64,000 nt of DNA from an uncultured Spirochaetaceae bacterium (GTDB taxonomy: Bacteria > Spirochaetota > Spirochaetia > Treponematales > Treponemataceae), in NCBI GenBank assembly GCA_902799965.1, contig CADCCO010000010.1, positions 1-64,000 of the forward strand, in the 5' to 3' direction. Positions 27,149 through 35,536 of this stretch are shown here, piece by piece. Below the pieces are notes generated by a model. That model was given only the letters and a program-made list of their open reading frames with translations, searched no databases and was not told the DNA's origin. The position numbers and the translations under genes were made by a program. Numbering within the stretch: the first letter of the stretch is position 1; each line of letters begins with the position of its first letter.

Positions 27149-27694
27149 TTATCGCGTTTTGGCAATTGCGGCGCTCGCAAACGGAAGAATAACGCGCGCC
27201 GTGACGTTCTTTACGGGAACAAAGCCGTAGTCGCGCGAGTCATGCGAAAGCTCGTAATTGTCTCCAATCGCCAAAACATAGCCTTTTGGAACGGCCTTTG
27301 TGGTCCGCAGTTTGTGGAATTGTATCGAGGTCAAGGGAATGCGTTCCGCGCCGGCAAGCAAAAAATGCTTTTGTCCGTCGTCCTCAAAGCTTAGTTCCGT
27401 TCCGGGAACCGCCGCGCAGCGCTTGACCACCCAGTAGTTTTGGTACATGTAAAGAATCGCGTCGCCGGCCTTTGGCTCCTTCCAGCAAAACAAAAGCTCC
27501 GGCCTAAATGGGTTTTGCAAGCCGTATGAAATTTTAAGCGCGGCCACGCTTTGGCCGTCCTTAATCGCCGGTTCCATCGAAAAACCTTTGACCCGGTAGA
27601 AGTCCACGATGAAAATTTTGACAGCAAGAGCCAAAAAAACGCCGATTGTCGCGCAAAGGGGCAGGTTTATTTTTTCGTTTTTTTTAGAGCTCAT
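27149..27694 (-). CDS. lepB: Signal peptidase I
   Basis: 181 aa. Cleaves signal peptides of exported proteins at the periplasmic face. One N-terminal transmembrane helix is followed by the catalytic serine motif (FSMEPAIKDGQ), the lysine region (WVVKRCAAVPG) and the box GDNYELSHDSRDYG. I start at the ATG at 27694; a GTG at 27703 is also possible. Only about 40 bp separate it from the divergent HD-GYP gene. It heads the lepB-PBP-MAF gene run. Confidence 0.92.
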   Translation of the reverse strand: MSSKKNEKINLPLCATIGVFLALAVKIFIVDFYRVKGFSMEPAIKDGQSVAALKISYGLQNPFRPELLFCWKEPKAGDAILYMYQNYWVVKRCAAVPGTELSFEDDGQKHFLLAGAERIPLTSIQFHKLRTTKAVPKGYVLAIGDNYELSHDSRDYGFVPVKNVTARVILPFASAAIAKTR

Positions 27695-27698
27695 CTTC

Positions 27699-27726
27699 TT
27701 CACTTTTTTTAAAAATATGGTATAAT
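27699..27726 (+). promoter_or_regulatory. Leaderless promoter for the membrane HD-GYP gene
   Basis: TATAAT (27721-27726) ends 7 nt before the ATG at 27734. A weak -35 (TTCACT, 27699-27704) is 16 nt upstream. Confidence 0.5.
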
Positions 27727-27733
27727 AAAGTTA

Positions 27734-28981
27734 ATGAATTTGGAAAGTTTGCGCAATAAAATGAAGCCTCTTTTGGACACGACTCTTAGGTCAAAAATTT
27801 TGGCCGCCTTTGTCGCGTCCTTCGCTTTTATGTACCACTTTTCGTTTATGTGGTTTTTTTATTCGCTTGGCGTCTTGCCAATGTTCTATTTTAACATTGG
27901 AAGCGTTTTCCTTTTTGTAGTCCTTGACGCGTTGGTTCTTTCCTGGAAGCCAACTTTCATGATGTACATCTTCGCGTTCATCGAAGTCGTCCTTCATCAA
28001 GTTCTTGCGGAATACTACATCGGCGCGCAGACGGACTTTCACTTTTTCATTTTGATGATGGGAATGATTCCCTTCATTATTTTCTTTGACAAGCCAAAGC
28101 CGTCTTTTTTCTTGGGAATGATTTCGTGCGCTTTTTTTGCCGCGATCGAAGTCATAATGCCTTCGTTCGATCCGGTTTTTAAATTGGACGGGAACGTGGT
28201 TTTTGTCATAAGCGCCATCAACGTTTCTTTGTTCTCGGTGGTAATGTTGGGCTTGATAACTTTGTTCAGCCTTTTCATTTTGTTTGTTGAGAACACGCAT
28301 ATTTCTGAAATAAACGACCAGGCCAAAAAGATTCAGTCGCAAAACGAACGCGTCATCATGATGCAGAACAACACGATTATCGGAATGGCCAACCTTGTCG
28401 AAAACCGCGACGTTGACACCGGCGAGCACATAAAGCGCACAAGCTATTACGTAAAGCTTTTGGCGGACGCAGCCCGGCTGACTGTCGAATACAAAAACAT
28501 TTTGACGGATCACTACATAGAGCTTTTGGTTAAAGCCGCGCCTATGCACGACATCGGAAAGATTGTCGTTCCAGACGCGATACTAAAAAAGCCTGGCCGC
28601 CTTACGCTTGACGAATTCTTGCAAATACAGCGGCACACGGTTGAGGGCGCCAGAATCGTTCACGAAGTTCTTGACGACAACAGCGACCAAGAATACATAA
28701 AGATTGCCGCCGACATCGCGCTATGCCATCACGAAAAATGGAACGGCTCAGGCTACCCGCAACAGCTGGCCAATTTTGACATTCCAGTGTGCGCCCGCAT
28801 CATGGCGATCGCGGACGTTTTTGACGCGCTGGTTTCAGTCCGCTGCTACAAAGAATCTTTGTCGTGCGAAGAAGCCTTTCACATAATCGAGGCTTCTTCG
28901 GGAACGCACTTTGATCCAGTTTTGGTGAAATGCTTCATGGACCTTAGGCCGCAGATTGAGGACTACCTTTCGCGGAACTAG
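27734..28981 (+). CDS. Membrane HD-GYP phosphodiesterase
   Basis: 415 aa. About six transmembrane helices occupy residues 20-200, then a coiled-coil linker and an HD-GYP domain (about 215-400) with intact MHDIGKIVVPDAIL and HHEKWNGSGYP motifs. This predicts hydrolysis of c-di-GMP, controlled by an unknown membrane-perceived signal. The promoter leaves almost no 5' leader. The last 38 nt overlap the convergent metal ATPase gene. Confidence 0.9.
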   Translation: MNLESLRNKMKPLLDTTLRSKILAAFVASFAFMYHFSFMWFFYSLGVLPMFYFNIGSVFLFVVLDALVLSWKPTFMMYIFAFIEVVLHQVLAEYYIGAQTDFHFFILMMGMIPFIIFFDKPKPSFFLGMISCAFFAAIEVIMPSFDPVFKLDGNVVFVISAINVSLFSVVMLGLITLFSLFILFVENTHISEINDQAKKIQSQNERVIMMQNNTIIGMANLVENRDVDTGEHIKRTSYYVKLLADAARLTVEYKNILTDHYIELLVKAAPMHDIGKIVVPDAILKKPGRLTLDEFLQIQRHTVEGARIVHEVLDDNSDQEYIKIAADIALCHHEKWNGSGYPQQLANFDIPVCARIMAIADVFDALVSVRCYKESLSCEEAFHIIEASSGTHFDPVLVKCFMDLRPQIEDYLSRN

Positions 28982-31019
28982 AGCGAGCGAACGCGGCCAA
29001 GCGCAGCGCGTTCATAATTGCCAAGAACAAAACGCCAACGTCGCCAAAAACCGCAAGCCACAAATTTCCTATTCCCGGAATTGCGAGCGCCATTATGCCG
29101 AATTTTACCGCGAGCGAAAGCGCGATGTTTTGCCAAACGACGCGCATTGTCTTTTTGGAAATTTTCATCGCTTCGGAAATCTTTTGCAAATCGTCGTTCA
29201 TAATTACAACGTCGGACGCTTCTATCGCCGCGTCGCTTCCAAGCGCTCCCATCGCTATTCCAACGTCGGCGCGCGCCAACACAGGCGCGTCGTTTATTCC
29301 GTCGCCCGCGAAAATCGTGGTTCCTTCGTTTAGCAATTCTTCCACGCGCGCGACTTTGTCTTGCGGCAAAAGCTCCGCGCAAGTTTGGTCCACGCCCAAA
29401 ACTTTCGCCGTGGCCTCCGCCACAGGGCGCGCGTCGCCGGTGAGCATAACGGTTTTCTTTATTCCGGCTTTTTTGAGCGCGGCTAGGGCGGCGCGGCTGG
29501 CTTCTTTTATTTTGTCCGAAATGATTATGTGGCCTTGGTAGATTCCGTCAACGGCTATGTGAACGATTGTGCCGACGTCGTCTTTGGGGCAGGGGGTTAT
29601 TTGCTGAACGCCAAAGGCTTCCATCAACTTTAAGTTGCCGGCCAAGACTTTTTGGCCTTCGATTTCCACCGAGATTCCCTGGCCGCGAATTTCTTGGACG
29701 TTCTTTAGCGCAAGGCTTTCGCACTTGGGACAGTGGTGCGCGATTTTGAGCGACTTTGAAATCGGGTGCTCCGAAAATTTTTCGGCGTGCGCCGCGACGG
29801 CAATCAATTCCTCTTGGCTGATTTTCGCGTCGGGGCTGGGATGGATTTCGCTTACGACAAAAACGCCTTGCGTCAAAGTTCCTGTTTTGTCAAAGGCGGC
29901 GATTTTTGCCTTGCTCAAAAGCTCTATGTAGTTGCTGCCCTTTATCAAAATGCCTTTGCTTGACGCCAAGCCTATGCCGCCAAAGAACGAAAGGGGAACA
30001 GAAATGACAAGCGCGCAGGGGCATGAAACGATTAGGAACATTATGGCGCGGTAAATCCAAACGCTCCAAGCGGCGTTGGCGAATATCGGCGGAACGATGG
30101 CTGTCAAGACCGCTCCAAAGCAAACGAGCGGCGTGTAGACTTTGGCGAATCTTGTGATGAATTTTTGCGCCTTGGCTTTTTTTTCGGCGGCGTTCTCAAC
30201 CAGTTCCAAAATGCGGGAAACGCTCGACTCCGCGGCGGCCTTTGTTACCTTTACCGTGACCAAGCCGCTTTGGTTCACAAAGCCAGCCATAATAGCCGCG
30301 CCTTCAAAAATTTCTCGCGGAACGCTTTCGCCGGTCAAGGCGCTTGTGTCCACAAAGGAATTGCCTTCGATTACCACGCCGTCTAGCGGAACGCGCTCGC
30401 CGGGCTTTACTTGAATCGTTTCGCCGACCTTAACGTCTTCGGGCGCGGCTTGGACAAAGGCGCCGTCGCGAAGGATAAAGGCTTTGTCGGGCCGCAAGCC
30501 GACGAGGCTTTGTATTGAGCCGCGCGATTTGTCCACCGCGTAGTCTTCGAACCATTCGCCGACTTGGTAGAATAGCATTACGGCTACCGCTTCCGGGTAT
30601 TCGCCAATCGCGACGGCGGCGATGGAGGCGGCGGCCATTAAAAATTGCTCGTCAAAGATTTGGCCGCGCAAAATGTTTTTGACGGCGTTTATAAGAACGC
30701 CCTTTCCGCAAATCAAAAAAGCGGCGGCGAACAAAAGCAGTTTGGCCGCGTTGAAAATTGCAGGGGCTTGCGCCACGTCGGAAAGGCGAGAGGTAAAGGC
30801 GCGTTCGGCGCCGGGAATATGCTCCAACAAAAGCGCGACGGCAAAAAGCGCGGCGGCCAAAATTATTTGGCGCAGGCCTAGTTCGCCTTCTTCGTCGTGG
30901 CCATGCTCGTGGCAATGTTCGTGTTCGTGATCGCCGTGGCAGCAGCAGTGGCCGCCGTGTTCATGCTCATGCTCTTCGTGGTGATGTTCGTGATTGTGTT
31001 CGTGGCAGTGACAACTCAT
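28944..31019 (-). CDS. zntA: Zn/Cd-type P1B heavy-metal efflux ATPase with His-rich tail
   Basis: 691 aa. The N-terminal 48 residues are a Cys/His/Glu-rich metal-binding tail; no GMTCxxC heavy-metal domain is present. The CPC metal channel motif (VSCPCALVIS), phosphorylation site DKTGTLTQG, TGES and GDGINDAPVLA are intact. It should pump Zn2+, Cd2+ or Pb2+ out of the cytoplasm. GGAGGA precedes the ATG. It follows an ArsR/SmtB-type regulator gene on the same strand by 11 nt, so induction by excess zinc or cadmium is expected. Confidence 0.93.
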   Translation of the reverse strand: MSCHCHEHNHEHHHEEHEHEHGGHCCCHGDHEHEHCHEHGHDEEGELGLRQIILAAALFAVALLLEHIPGAERAFTSRLSDVAQAPAIFNAAKLLLFAAAFLICGKGVLINAVKNILRGQIFDEQFLMAAASIAAVAIGEYPEAVAVMLFYQVGEWFEDYAVDKSRGSIQSLVGLRPDKAFILRDGAFVQAAPEDVKVGETIQVKPGERVPLDGVVIEGNSFVDTSALTGESVPREIFEGAAIMAGFVNQSGLVTVKVTKAAAESSVSRILELVENAAEKKAKAQKFITRFAKVYTPLVCFGAVLTAIVPPIFANAAWSVWIYRAIMFLIVSCPCALVISVPLSFFGGIGLASSKGILIKGSNYIELLSKAKIAAFDKTGTLTQGVFVVSEIHPSPDAKISQEELIAVAAHAEKFSEHPISKSLKIAHHCPKCESLALKNVQEIRGQGISVEIEGQKVLAGNLKLMEAFGVQQITPCPKDDVGTIVHIAVDGIYQGHIIISDKIKEASRAALAALKKAGIKKTVMLTGDARPVAEATAKVLGVDQTCAELLPQDKVARVEELLNEGTTIFAGDGINDAPVLARADVGIAMGALGSDAAIEASDVVIMNDDLQKISEAMKISKKTMRVVWQNIALSLAVKFGIMALAIPGIGNLWLAVFGDVGVLFLAIMNALRLAAFARSSSAKGSPQSAA

Positions 31020-31030
31020 AATGGTTCCTC

Positions 31031-31336
31031 CTATTCATTGACGTGCTCTAAGCCTTGGCTTAGAATTGATTTTACGTGCGTGTCGGCGAGCGAATAGATG
31101 CTAAGCTTTCCGTCGCGCTCGGCTTTTATTAGCCGGCTGGTTTTTAGAATCCGAAGCTGGTGGCTAATCGCCGACTGGGTCATGTTGAGAGCCGCCGCTA
31201 TTTCGTTTACGGGCCGCTCGCCTTGCAAAAGCGTGAACAGTATTTTTATTCGCGTTGAGTCGCCGAAAATCTTGAAAAGTTCGGCCAAGTCAATCAGCGT
31301 GTTTTCGTCCGGCGTTCCCGCCGCCTTCTTTGTCAT
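31031..31336 (-). CDS. ArsR/SmtB-family metal-responsive repressor
   Basis: 101 aa winged-helix repressor. The recognition helix region is NEIAAALNMTQSAISHQLRIL. The C-terminal helix carries D-x-H-x10-H-x2-E (in LADTHVKSILSQGLEHVNE), the alpha-5 zinc site of SmtB/CzrA. Without zinc it should repress; zinc releases the DNA. I choose the ATG at 31336 because AAGGAGG lies 5 nt upstream; an in-frame ATG at 31369 lies inside the operator. It is co-transcribed with the P-type ATPase. Confidence 0.92.
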   Translation of the reverse strand: MTKKAAGTPDENTLIDLAELFKIFGDSTRIKILFTLLQGERPVNEIAAALNMTQSAISHQLRILKTSRLIKAERDGKLSIYSLADTHVKSILSQGLEHVNE

Positions 31337-31364
31337 GTCCGCCTCCTTGCGCGCTTTAGTATTG

Positions 31365-31422
31365 AACATATGAACAATTGCTCATATGTTTGCAGTATAA
31401 GGCGCGTCGAAGATTTTGTCAA
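31365..31422 (-). promoter_or_regulatory. Promoter and SmtB-type operator of the metal efflux operon
   Basis: Minus strand: TTGACA (31422-31417), 17-nt spacer, TATACT (31399-31394). Immediately downstream is the inverted repeat AACATATGA-n8-TCATATGTT (31365-31390), which matches the known ATATGAACA-type 12-2-12 SmtB/CzrA operator. It covers the expected transcription start, so bound repressor would block initiation. Confidence 0.85.
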
Positions 31423-31424
31423 GC

Positions 31425-31901
31425 GCCGGCTGCCGTTTTGCCTGTGGAAAATTTTGTTGAAAATTGTGGAAAATTTGTGGAGAAAAAACGTGTCAACACC
31501 TATTCGTTTGCGCGGAGAAAAAAGACTAGTGGAAATGCGTTTTATTGACTTTTTAATTCTTTATAATATAACAAATTAAATCTGTCAATCAGGAAAATAA
31601 CAGAATTTCGCTAAATTGCGGTTCTACAACGAAATAAAAATTTATTAAAAATTTTCAACTTTTTTTGTGGAAACATTGTGGAAAAAAGACAGAAAAAACG
31701 GTGTGGGTCCCAGCGACGAAAAAAAAGTCTTTGGTTCCCCCCGTCCTTCGCTTGCGGCTTAATGCCTACGGCCAAGCCGCTTCGCTGACAGGGCCCCACC
31801 AAGGCTCTTTTTTCTGCGTCCCGCCCCATTTTTCTGTCTTTATTCACCTTAAATGGTTCGGACTTGCTTATTTTCCGCCCTTTATGTTAAGATATTCTAT
31901 T
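31425..31901. other. Long AT-rich intergenic region without a gene
   Basis: 477 bp. The left part has TGTGGAAAA-like 9-mers (about 31442, 31465, 31475), with two more near 31669 and 31676; they differ by one base from the DnaA box TGTGGATAA. TTGACT-16-TATAAC (31545-31572, plus) could be a promoter with no gene after it. The right part is the imperfect palindrome described separately. TTGCTT (31864-31869) and TAAGAT (31888-31893) may form a leaderless promoter for the M18 gene. Confidence 0.4.
31688..31838. repeat. Long imperfect intergenic palindrome
   Basis: Outer arms GACAGAAAAA (31688-31697) and TTTTTCTGTC (31829-31838) are followed inward by further complementary blocks (runs of A against runs of T, and GGT against ACC). 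The inner hairpin GCGGCTT/AAGCCGC (31754-31760, 31774-31780) closes it. It is not similar in sequence to the repeat at 13.4 and 19.5 kb. Confidence 0.5.
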
Positions 31902-33311
31902 ATGGAAAACAAAAACGCTTGGCTAAAATACGACAACACAAAGCAGGTTATGGACTTTGCGGAGGACTACCGCAAATTTATTTCGCAGAACAAAATCGAA
32001 CGCGAGTGCGCGGCTTTTTTCATCGAGCAAGCCCGCAAAGACGGTTACATCTCTATAGAAGAAGCCCGTTCCAAGGGCAAAAAGCTAAAATGCGGCGACA
32101 AGGTTTACGCGAGCGCGATGGGAAAAATCGTCGCCCTCTTTCAAATCGGAAAAAAGCCGCTTGAGGCCGGAATGAACATTTTGGGCGCGCACATCGATTC
32201 GCCCCGCCTGGACATAAAGCAAAATCCCCTTTACGAAGACAACGGCCTTGCGCTTTTGGACACCCACTATTACGGCGGAATCAAAAAGTACCAGTGGGTC
32301 ACTTTGCCGCTCGCGCTGCACGGAGTTGTGGCAAAGAAGGACGGAACGGTCGTCAAGGTCGTAATCGGAGAGGACGATGCGGAAGGCGTTTTGGGCGTGA
32401 GCGACTTGCTGATTCACCTTAGCGCCGACCAGCTGGAAAAGCGGGGCTCCAAGGTTGTGGAAGGCGAGGCTCTGAACATTTTGGTCGGAAGCATGCCGCT
32501 AAAGGCCGCGGCTTCCAAGACGGCCAAAGACTCAAAGGACGGCGCCGCCAAAAATCCCGTAAAGGAAAACATTCTCAAAATACTCAAGAAAAAATACGGC
32601 ATCGACGAGGCCGACTTTTTGAGCGCCGAGCTTGAAGCCGTTCCCGCAGGCGAGGCGCGCAACTACGGTTTGGACAACTCTATGATTATGGCTTACGGCC
32701 AGGACGACAAGGTTTGCGCCTATCCGTCGTGGCGCGCGATTAAAGGCCTTCCCAAGACTGAAAGAACCGCCGTTTGCCTTTTGGTTGACAAAGAGGAAAT
32801 CGGCTCGGTGGGCGCCACTGGAATGCATTCGCGCTTTTTTGAGAACGCCGTCGCCGAAGTCTACGAGCTTTGCGGCGGATATTCCGAGCTTGCCTTGCGC
32901 CGCGCGCTGGCCAATTCCAACATGCTTTCAAGCGACGTGAGCGCCGCCTTTGACCCCAACTACCCGGACGTGATGGAAAAAAAGAACGCCTGCTTTTTGT
33001 GCAGGGGAATCGCGCTCAACAAGTTCACCGGCTCGCGCGGAAAGAGCGGCTCCAACGACGCCAACGCGGAATTCGTCGCAAAGGTCAGGAAGATTTTTGA
33101 CGACGCGGAAGCTTCGTTCCAAATATGCGAGCTTGGAAAGGTTGACCAAGGCGGCGGCGGAACAATCGCCTACATCATGGCCAACTACGGCATGAACGTC
33201 ATTGACAGCGGCGTCGGCGTTTTGAACATGCACGCGCCCTGGGAAATCACCAGCAAGGTCGACATTTACGAATCGTTCAAAGGCTACCGCGCGTTCTTGA
33301 TAAACGCATAG
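31902..33311 (+). CDS. M18-family aminopeptidase
   Basis: 469 aa dodecameric-type metallo-aminopeptidase that removes N-terminal (often acidic) residues from peptides in the cytoplasm. Metal-ligand motifs are present: GAHIDSPRLDIK, the DNGLALLDTHYYGG region, VDKEEIGSVGATGM and the final NMHAPWE. A middle Lys/Ala-rich insert (about residues 195-215) varies in the family. The start is the ATG at 31902 (MENKNAW); the open frame continues 79 codons upstream through the palindrome, which is not protein-like. No Shine-Dalgarno sequence is seen, so a leaderless start is possible. Confidence 0.9.
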   Translation: MENKNAWLKYDNTKQVMDFAEDYRKFISQNKIERECAAFFIEQARKDGYISIEEARSKGKKLKCGDKVYASAMGKIVALFQIGKKPLEAGMNILGAHIDSPRLDIKQNPLYEDNGLALLDTHYYGGIKKYQWVTLPLALHGVVAKKDGTVVKVVIGEDDAEGVLGVSDLLIHLSADQLEKRGSKVVEGEALNILVGSMPLKAAASKTAKDSKDGAAKNPVKENILKILKKKYGIDEADFLSAELEAVPAGEARNYGLDNSMIMAYGQDDKVCAYPSWRAIKGLPKTERTAVCLLVDKEEIGSVGATGMHSRFFENAVAEVYELCGGYSELALRRALANSNMLSSDVSAAFDPNYPDVMEKKNACFLCRGIALNKFTGSRGKSGSNDANAEFVAKVRKIFDDAEASFQICELGKVDQGGGGTIAYIMANYGMNVIDSGVGVLNMHAPWEITSKVDIYESFKGYRAFLINA

Positions 33312-33326
33312 GAAATATTGTAGAAT
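33297..33326 (+). promoter_or_regulatory. Candidate promoter of the TMEM43/HD-GYP pair
   Basis: TTGATA (33297-33302, at the M18 gene's end), 18-nt spacer, TAGAAT (33321-33326). A leader with AGAGAGG precedes the ATG at 33360. Confidence 0.5.
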
Positions 33327-33359
33327 ATTCATTGATTCTTTTTAAAAGAGAGGTATTTT

Positions 33360-34424
33360 ATGAAGAAGTTGGGAAACTCCTTTGCCGGAGTGCTCATTGG
33401 CTTTGTCCTGCTGGTTGTAGGCACGGTTTTGCTTTGGTGGAACGAAGGAAACAACGTGCGAAATCTCAAAGCGACTGGCGAAGCGTCCAAAGTTTTGATT
33501 GACGTGTCAAACGAGAAAGTTGACAGGGACAACGAAGGCAAGCTTGTCGCCACAAACGGAAAAGTCGCGATAAGCGGCGAAGCGGCGGACCCTGTGTTCG
33601 GCGTAAAAGCCAATACAGCCCATATGGTTCGCGAAGTCGAAATGTTCCAGTGGCAAGAAAGCGTTCACACCGATTCAGATGACAAAAAGACATATTCCTA
33701 CAAAAAGGTCTGGTCGCAAAGCTTGATTGATTCGTCAGAGTTTAAGGAAAGCGGCCACGACAATCCCGCCGCCATGCCTTACAAGAGCGAGGAATTCTTG
33801 GCGGCTTCCGTCAAAATCGGAGCGTTCAGCCTGAGCAAGGGCCAAATTAAAAAAATGTTCGCCAACAGGGATTTGTCTTTGCTTGACGCAAAGCCGGCCC
33901 GCAATTTGAAGATAAGCGGCGACTATATGACTTCTTCCGCGGACGAAGTTGACCCGAAAGTCGGAGACGTGAGAATTTCTTGGCGCTACAATGACTGGGA
34001 AGAAGTCAGCGTTTTGGCCAAGCAAAGGAGCGACAGCTTTGAGGACTTTGTCTCAAAGAGCGGCAAAACAATCAACCGCGTTGAAAAAGGCCTTTTGTCA
34101 GGCCGGCAAATCGTGGATGTGGTCAAAACAGAAAACAAAGCCACAAAGTGGTTCCTTAGAGCGTTGGGCTTTGCGATTGTTTTTGGCGGATACTTTTTGA
34201 TTCTTGGCCCCATTTCTACAATCGCTTCGTTCGTGCCGATATTCGGAACTTTGGTTGGCGGAATGCTGGCTGTGGTTTCTTTCTTGGTCGGCGCGGTTCA
34301 TTCGCTGGTGTTCATCGCCATCGCGTGGATAAGGTTCAGGCCCATTCTTGGCGTTGTGTTGCTGGCCTTGGCCGCGGGCTTGTTCTTTGCGGCGCGCTAC
34401 TTGACAAAGAAGAACAAGGCATAG
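33360..34424 (+). CDS. TMEM43-family membrane protein
   Basis: 354 aa. A TM helix at the N-terminus (about residues 10-27, FAGVLIGFVLLVVGTVLL followed by WWNEG) and three or four near the C-terminus (about 265-345) flank a large soluble domain of about 230 residues. This is the bacterial TMEM43 layout; the family's function in bacteria is unknown. Purifine AGAGAGG boxes precede the ATG. It ends 1 nt before an HD-GYP gene, so the two are one unit and may act together in membrane signalling. Confidence 0.8.
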   Translation: MKKLGNSFAGVLIGFVLLVVGTVLLWWNEGNNVRNLKATGEASKVLIDVSNEKVDRDNEGKLVATNGKVAISGEAADPVFGVKANTAHMVREVEMFQWQESVHTDSDDKKTYSYKKVWSQSLIDSSEFKESGHDNPAAMPYKSEEFLAASVKIGAFSLSKGQIKKMFANRDLSLLDAKPARNLKISGDYMTSSADEVDPKVGDVRISWRYNDWEEVSVLAKQRSDSFEDFVSKSGKTINRVEKGLLSGRQIVDVVKTENKATKWFLRALGFAIVFGGYFLILGPISTIASFVPIFGTLVGGMLAVVSFLVGAVHSLVFIAIAWIRFRPILGVVLLALAAGLFFAARYLTKKNKA

Positions 34425-34425
34425 A

Positions 34426-35322
34426 ATGAATTCCGGCTATCAAACAATCGTCATCGCCTTTATAATCGCGGGCGCTCTTTTAATGCAGTGGAACATAATC
34501 CGCTACGCGGTTTTTTTAGGCGGAATGAGCGATGTTATTTCTGCCGGCGACAAAAGGTCTACGGTTTTGCGCGCCGTGGGCCTTGTGCTGCTTATCTTCT
34601 TTTTGCTGGGCTACCTCTTCACCGCGATTTTTGGTTCGCCCGATTTTATGATGGGCGGAATTTTGTTCGGCGGAAGCGTCTTTGTCTGGATTGTGCTGAA
34701 CATAATGTTCAACCTTACCGACATCGTAAAAAATCGAACGCTTGAAATTTCGGAAATGCTCGTGGGCGTGATAGAGGCGCGCGACCCCAACCTTAGCGGC
34801 CACAGCATTTATGTGAAGAACCTTACGATGCTAATCTACAAGCGCCTGCCGCTTTCGCTCAAGAACAGAATCAATTCCGTAAGCTTGGAATACGCCGCGC
34901 TTATGCACGACGTTGGAAAGCTTGCTGTTCCCGAAGCGATTCTGAACAAGCCCGCCAGCCTTGATCCGGAAGAGTGGAACTTGATGAAGCGGCATCCGGC
35001 GGCAGGCGTAAAAATGCTTTCGCCGATATCGTCGTTTGAAAAAATCGCGCCTTGGATACAATACCATCACGAGCGCATCGACGGCGGCGGCTACTACGGC
35101 CTTAAGGGAAAGGAAATACCTTTGGAAGCTAGAATCATTTGCGTGGCCGACAGTTTTTCGGCCATCACGATGAAGCGCGCCTACAAAGATGCCAAGAGCT
35201 ACGAGGACGCGGTTGACATTTTAAAAGAATGCGCCGGTTCCCAGTTTGACTCGCAAATCGTTGACATTTTCCTTTCGATTCCCAGGTCGGAAGTCGAAGC
35301 CTGCGTTCCTCACATAGACTGA
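34426..35322 (+). CDS. Membrane HD-GYP-type phosphodiesterase (short)
   Basis: 298 aa. Three N-terminal transmembrane helices (about residues 5-25, 45-65, 72-95) precede an HD domain (about 110-290). Motifs are intact: MHDVGKLAVPEAIL and YHHERIDGGGYYGLKG, where the GYP signature is GGYYG. c-di-GMP hydrolysis is likely. It follows the TMEM43 gene with a 1-nt gap. Confidence 0.85.
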   Translation: MNSGYQTIVIAFIIAGALLMQWNIIRYAVFLGGMSDVISAGDKRSTVLRAVGLVLLIFFLLGYLFTAIFGSPDFMMGGILFGGSVFVWIVLNIMFNLTDIVKNRTLEISEMLVGVIEARDPNLSGHSIYVKNLTMLIYKRLPLSLKNRINSVSLEYAALMHDVGKLAVPEAILNKPASLDPEEWNLMKRHPAAGVKMLSPISSFEKIAPWIQYHHERIDGGGYYGLKGKEIPLEARIICVADSFSAITMKRAYKDAKSYEDAVDILKECAGSQFDSQIVDIFLSIPRSEVEACVPHID

Positions 35323-35364
35323 GCGCGCCCCGCAAGCGCAAATTTTTTTCAAGACAAAAAAACG

Positions 35365-35388
35365 GCCCGCGGTCTTGCAACCGCGGGC
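35365..35388 (-). terminator. Intrinsic terminator, probably of pckG
   Basis: Perfect 9-bp stem GCCCGCGGT/ACCGCGGGC with a 6-nt loop. On the minus strand it is followed by CG and a run of seven T, which suits pckG about 150 nt upstream. On the plus strand the T-run is poor. Confidence 0.6.
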
Positions 35389-35403
35389 TTCTTGGTCTTG
35401 AAA

Positions 35404-35533
35404 GATTCCCGCGTCAAGCGCGGGAATGACAGCGCTTGCGAGAGCGCATATAAATAATTTCCTTGCCATAATGCCGCAAAGCGGCAGAATGACAGCGTTG
35501 TCATTGCCGGGCGTGACCCGGCAATCTTTTGAC
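35404..35533. repeat. REP-like palindromic array (three units)
   Basis: Unit 1: TTCCCGCG-tcaag-CGCGGGAA then TGACA (35406-35431). Unit 2: TGCCGC-aaa-GCGGCA then GAATGACA (35472-35494). Unit 3, reversed: TTGTCATTGCCGGG-cgtga-CCCGGCAAT then CTTTTGAC (35499-35533). Similar units recur at 40857-40922. Units in both orientations resemble BIME-type arrangements. Confidence 0.7.
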
Positions 35534-35536
35534 TTA

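Noticed and set aside
31665-31901. N-terminal extension of the M18 aminopeptidase by 79 codons
   Set aside because: The extra residues come from the intergenic palindrome and do not resemble M18 proteins; MENKNAW at 31902 is the family-like start.
35404-35533. CRISPR array
   Set aside because: The units are palindromes of different sequence and orientation with no regular spacers, and no cas gene is present.
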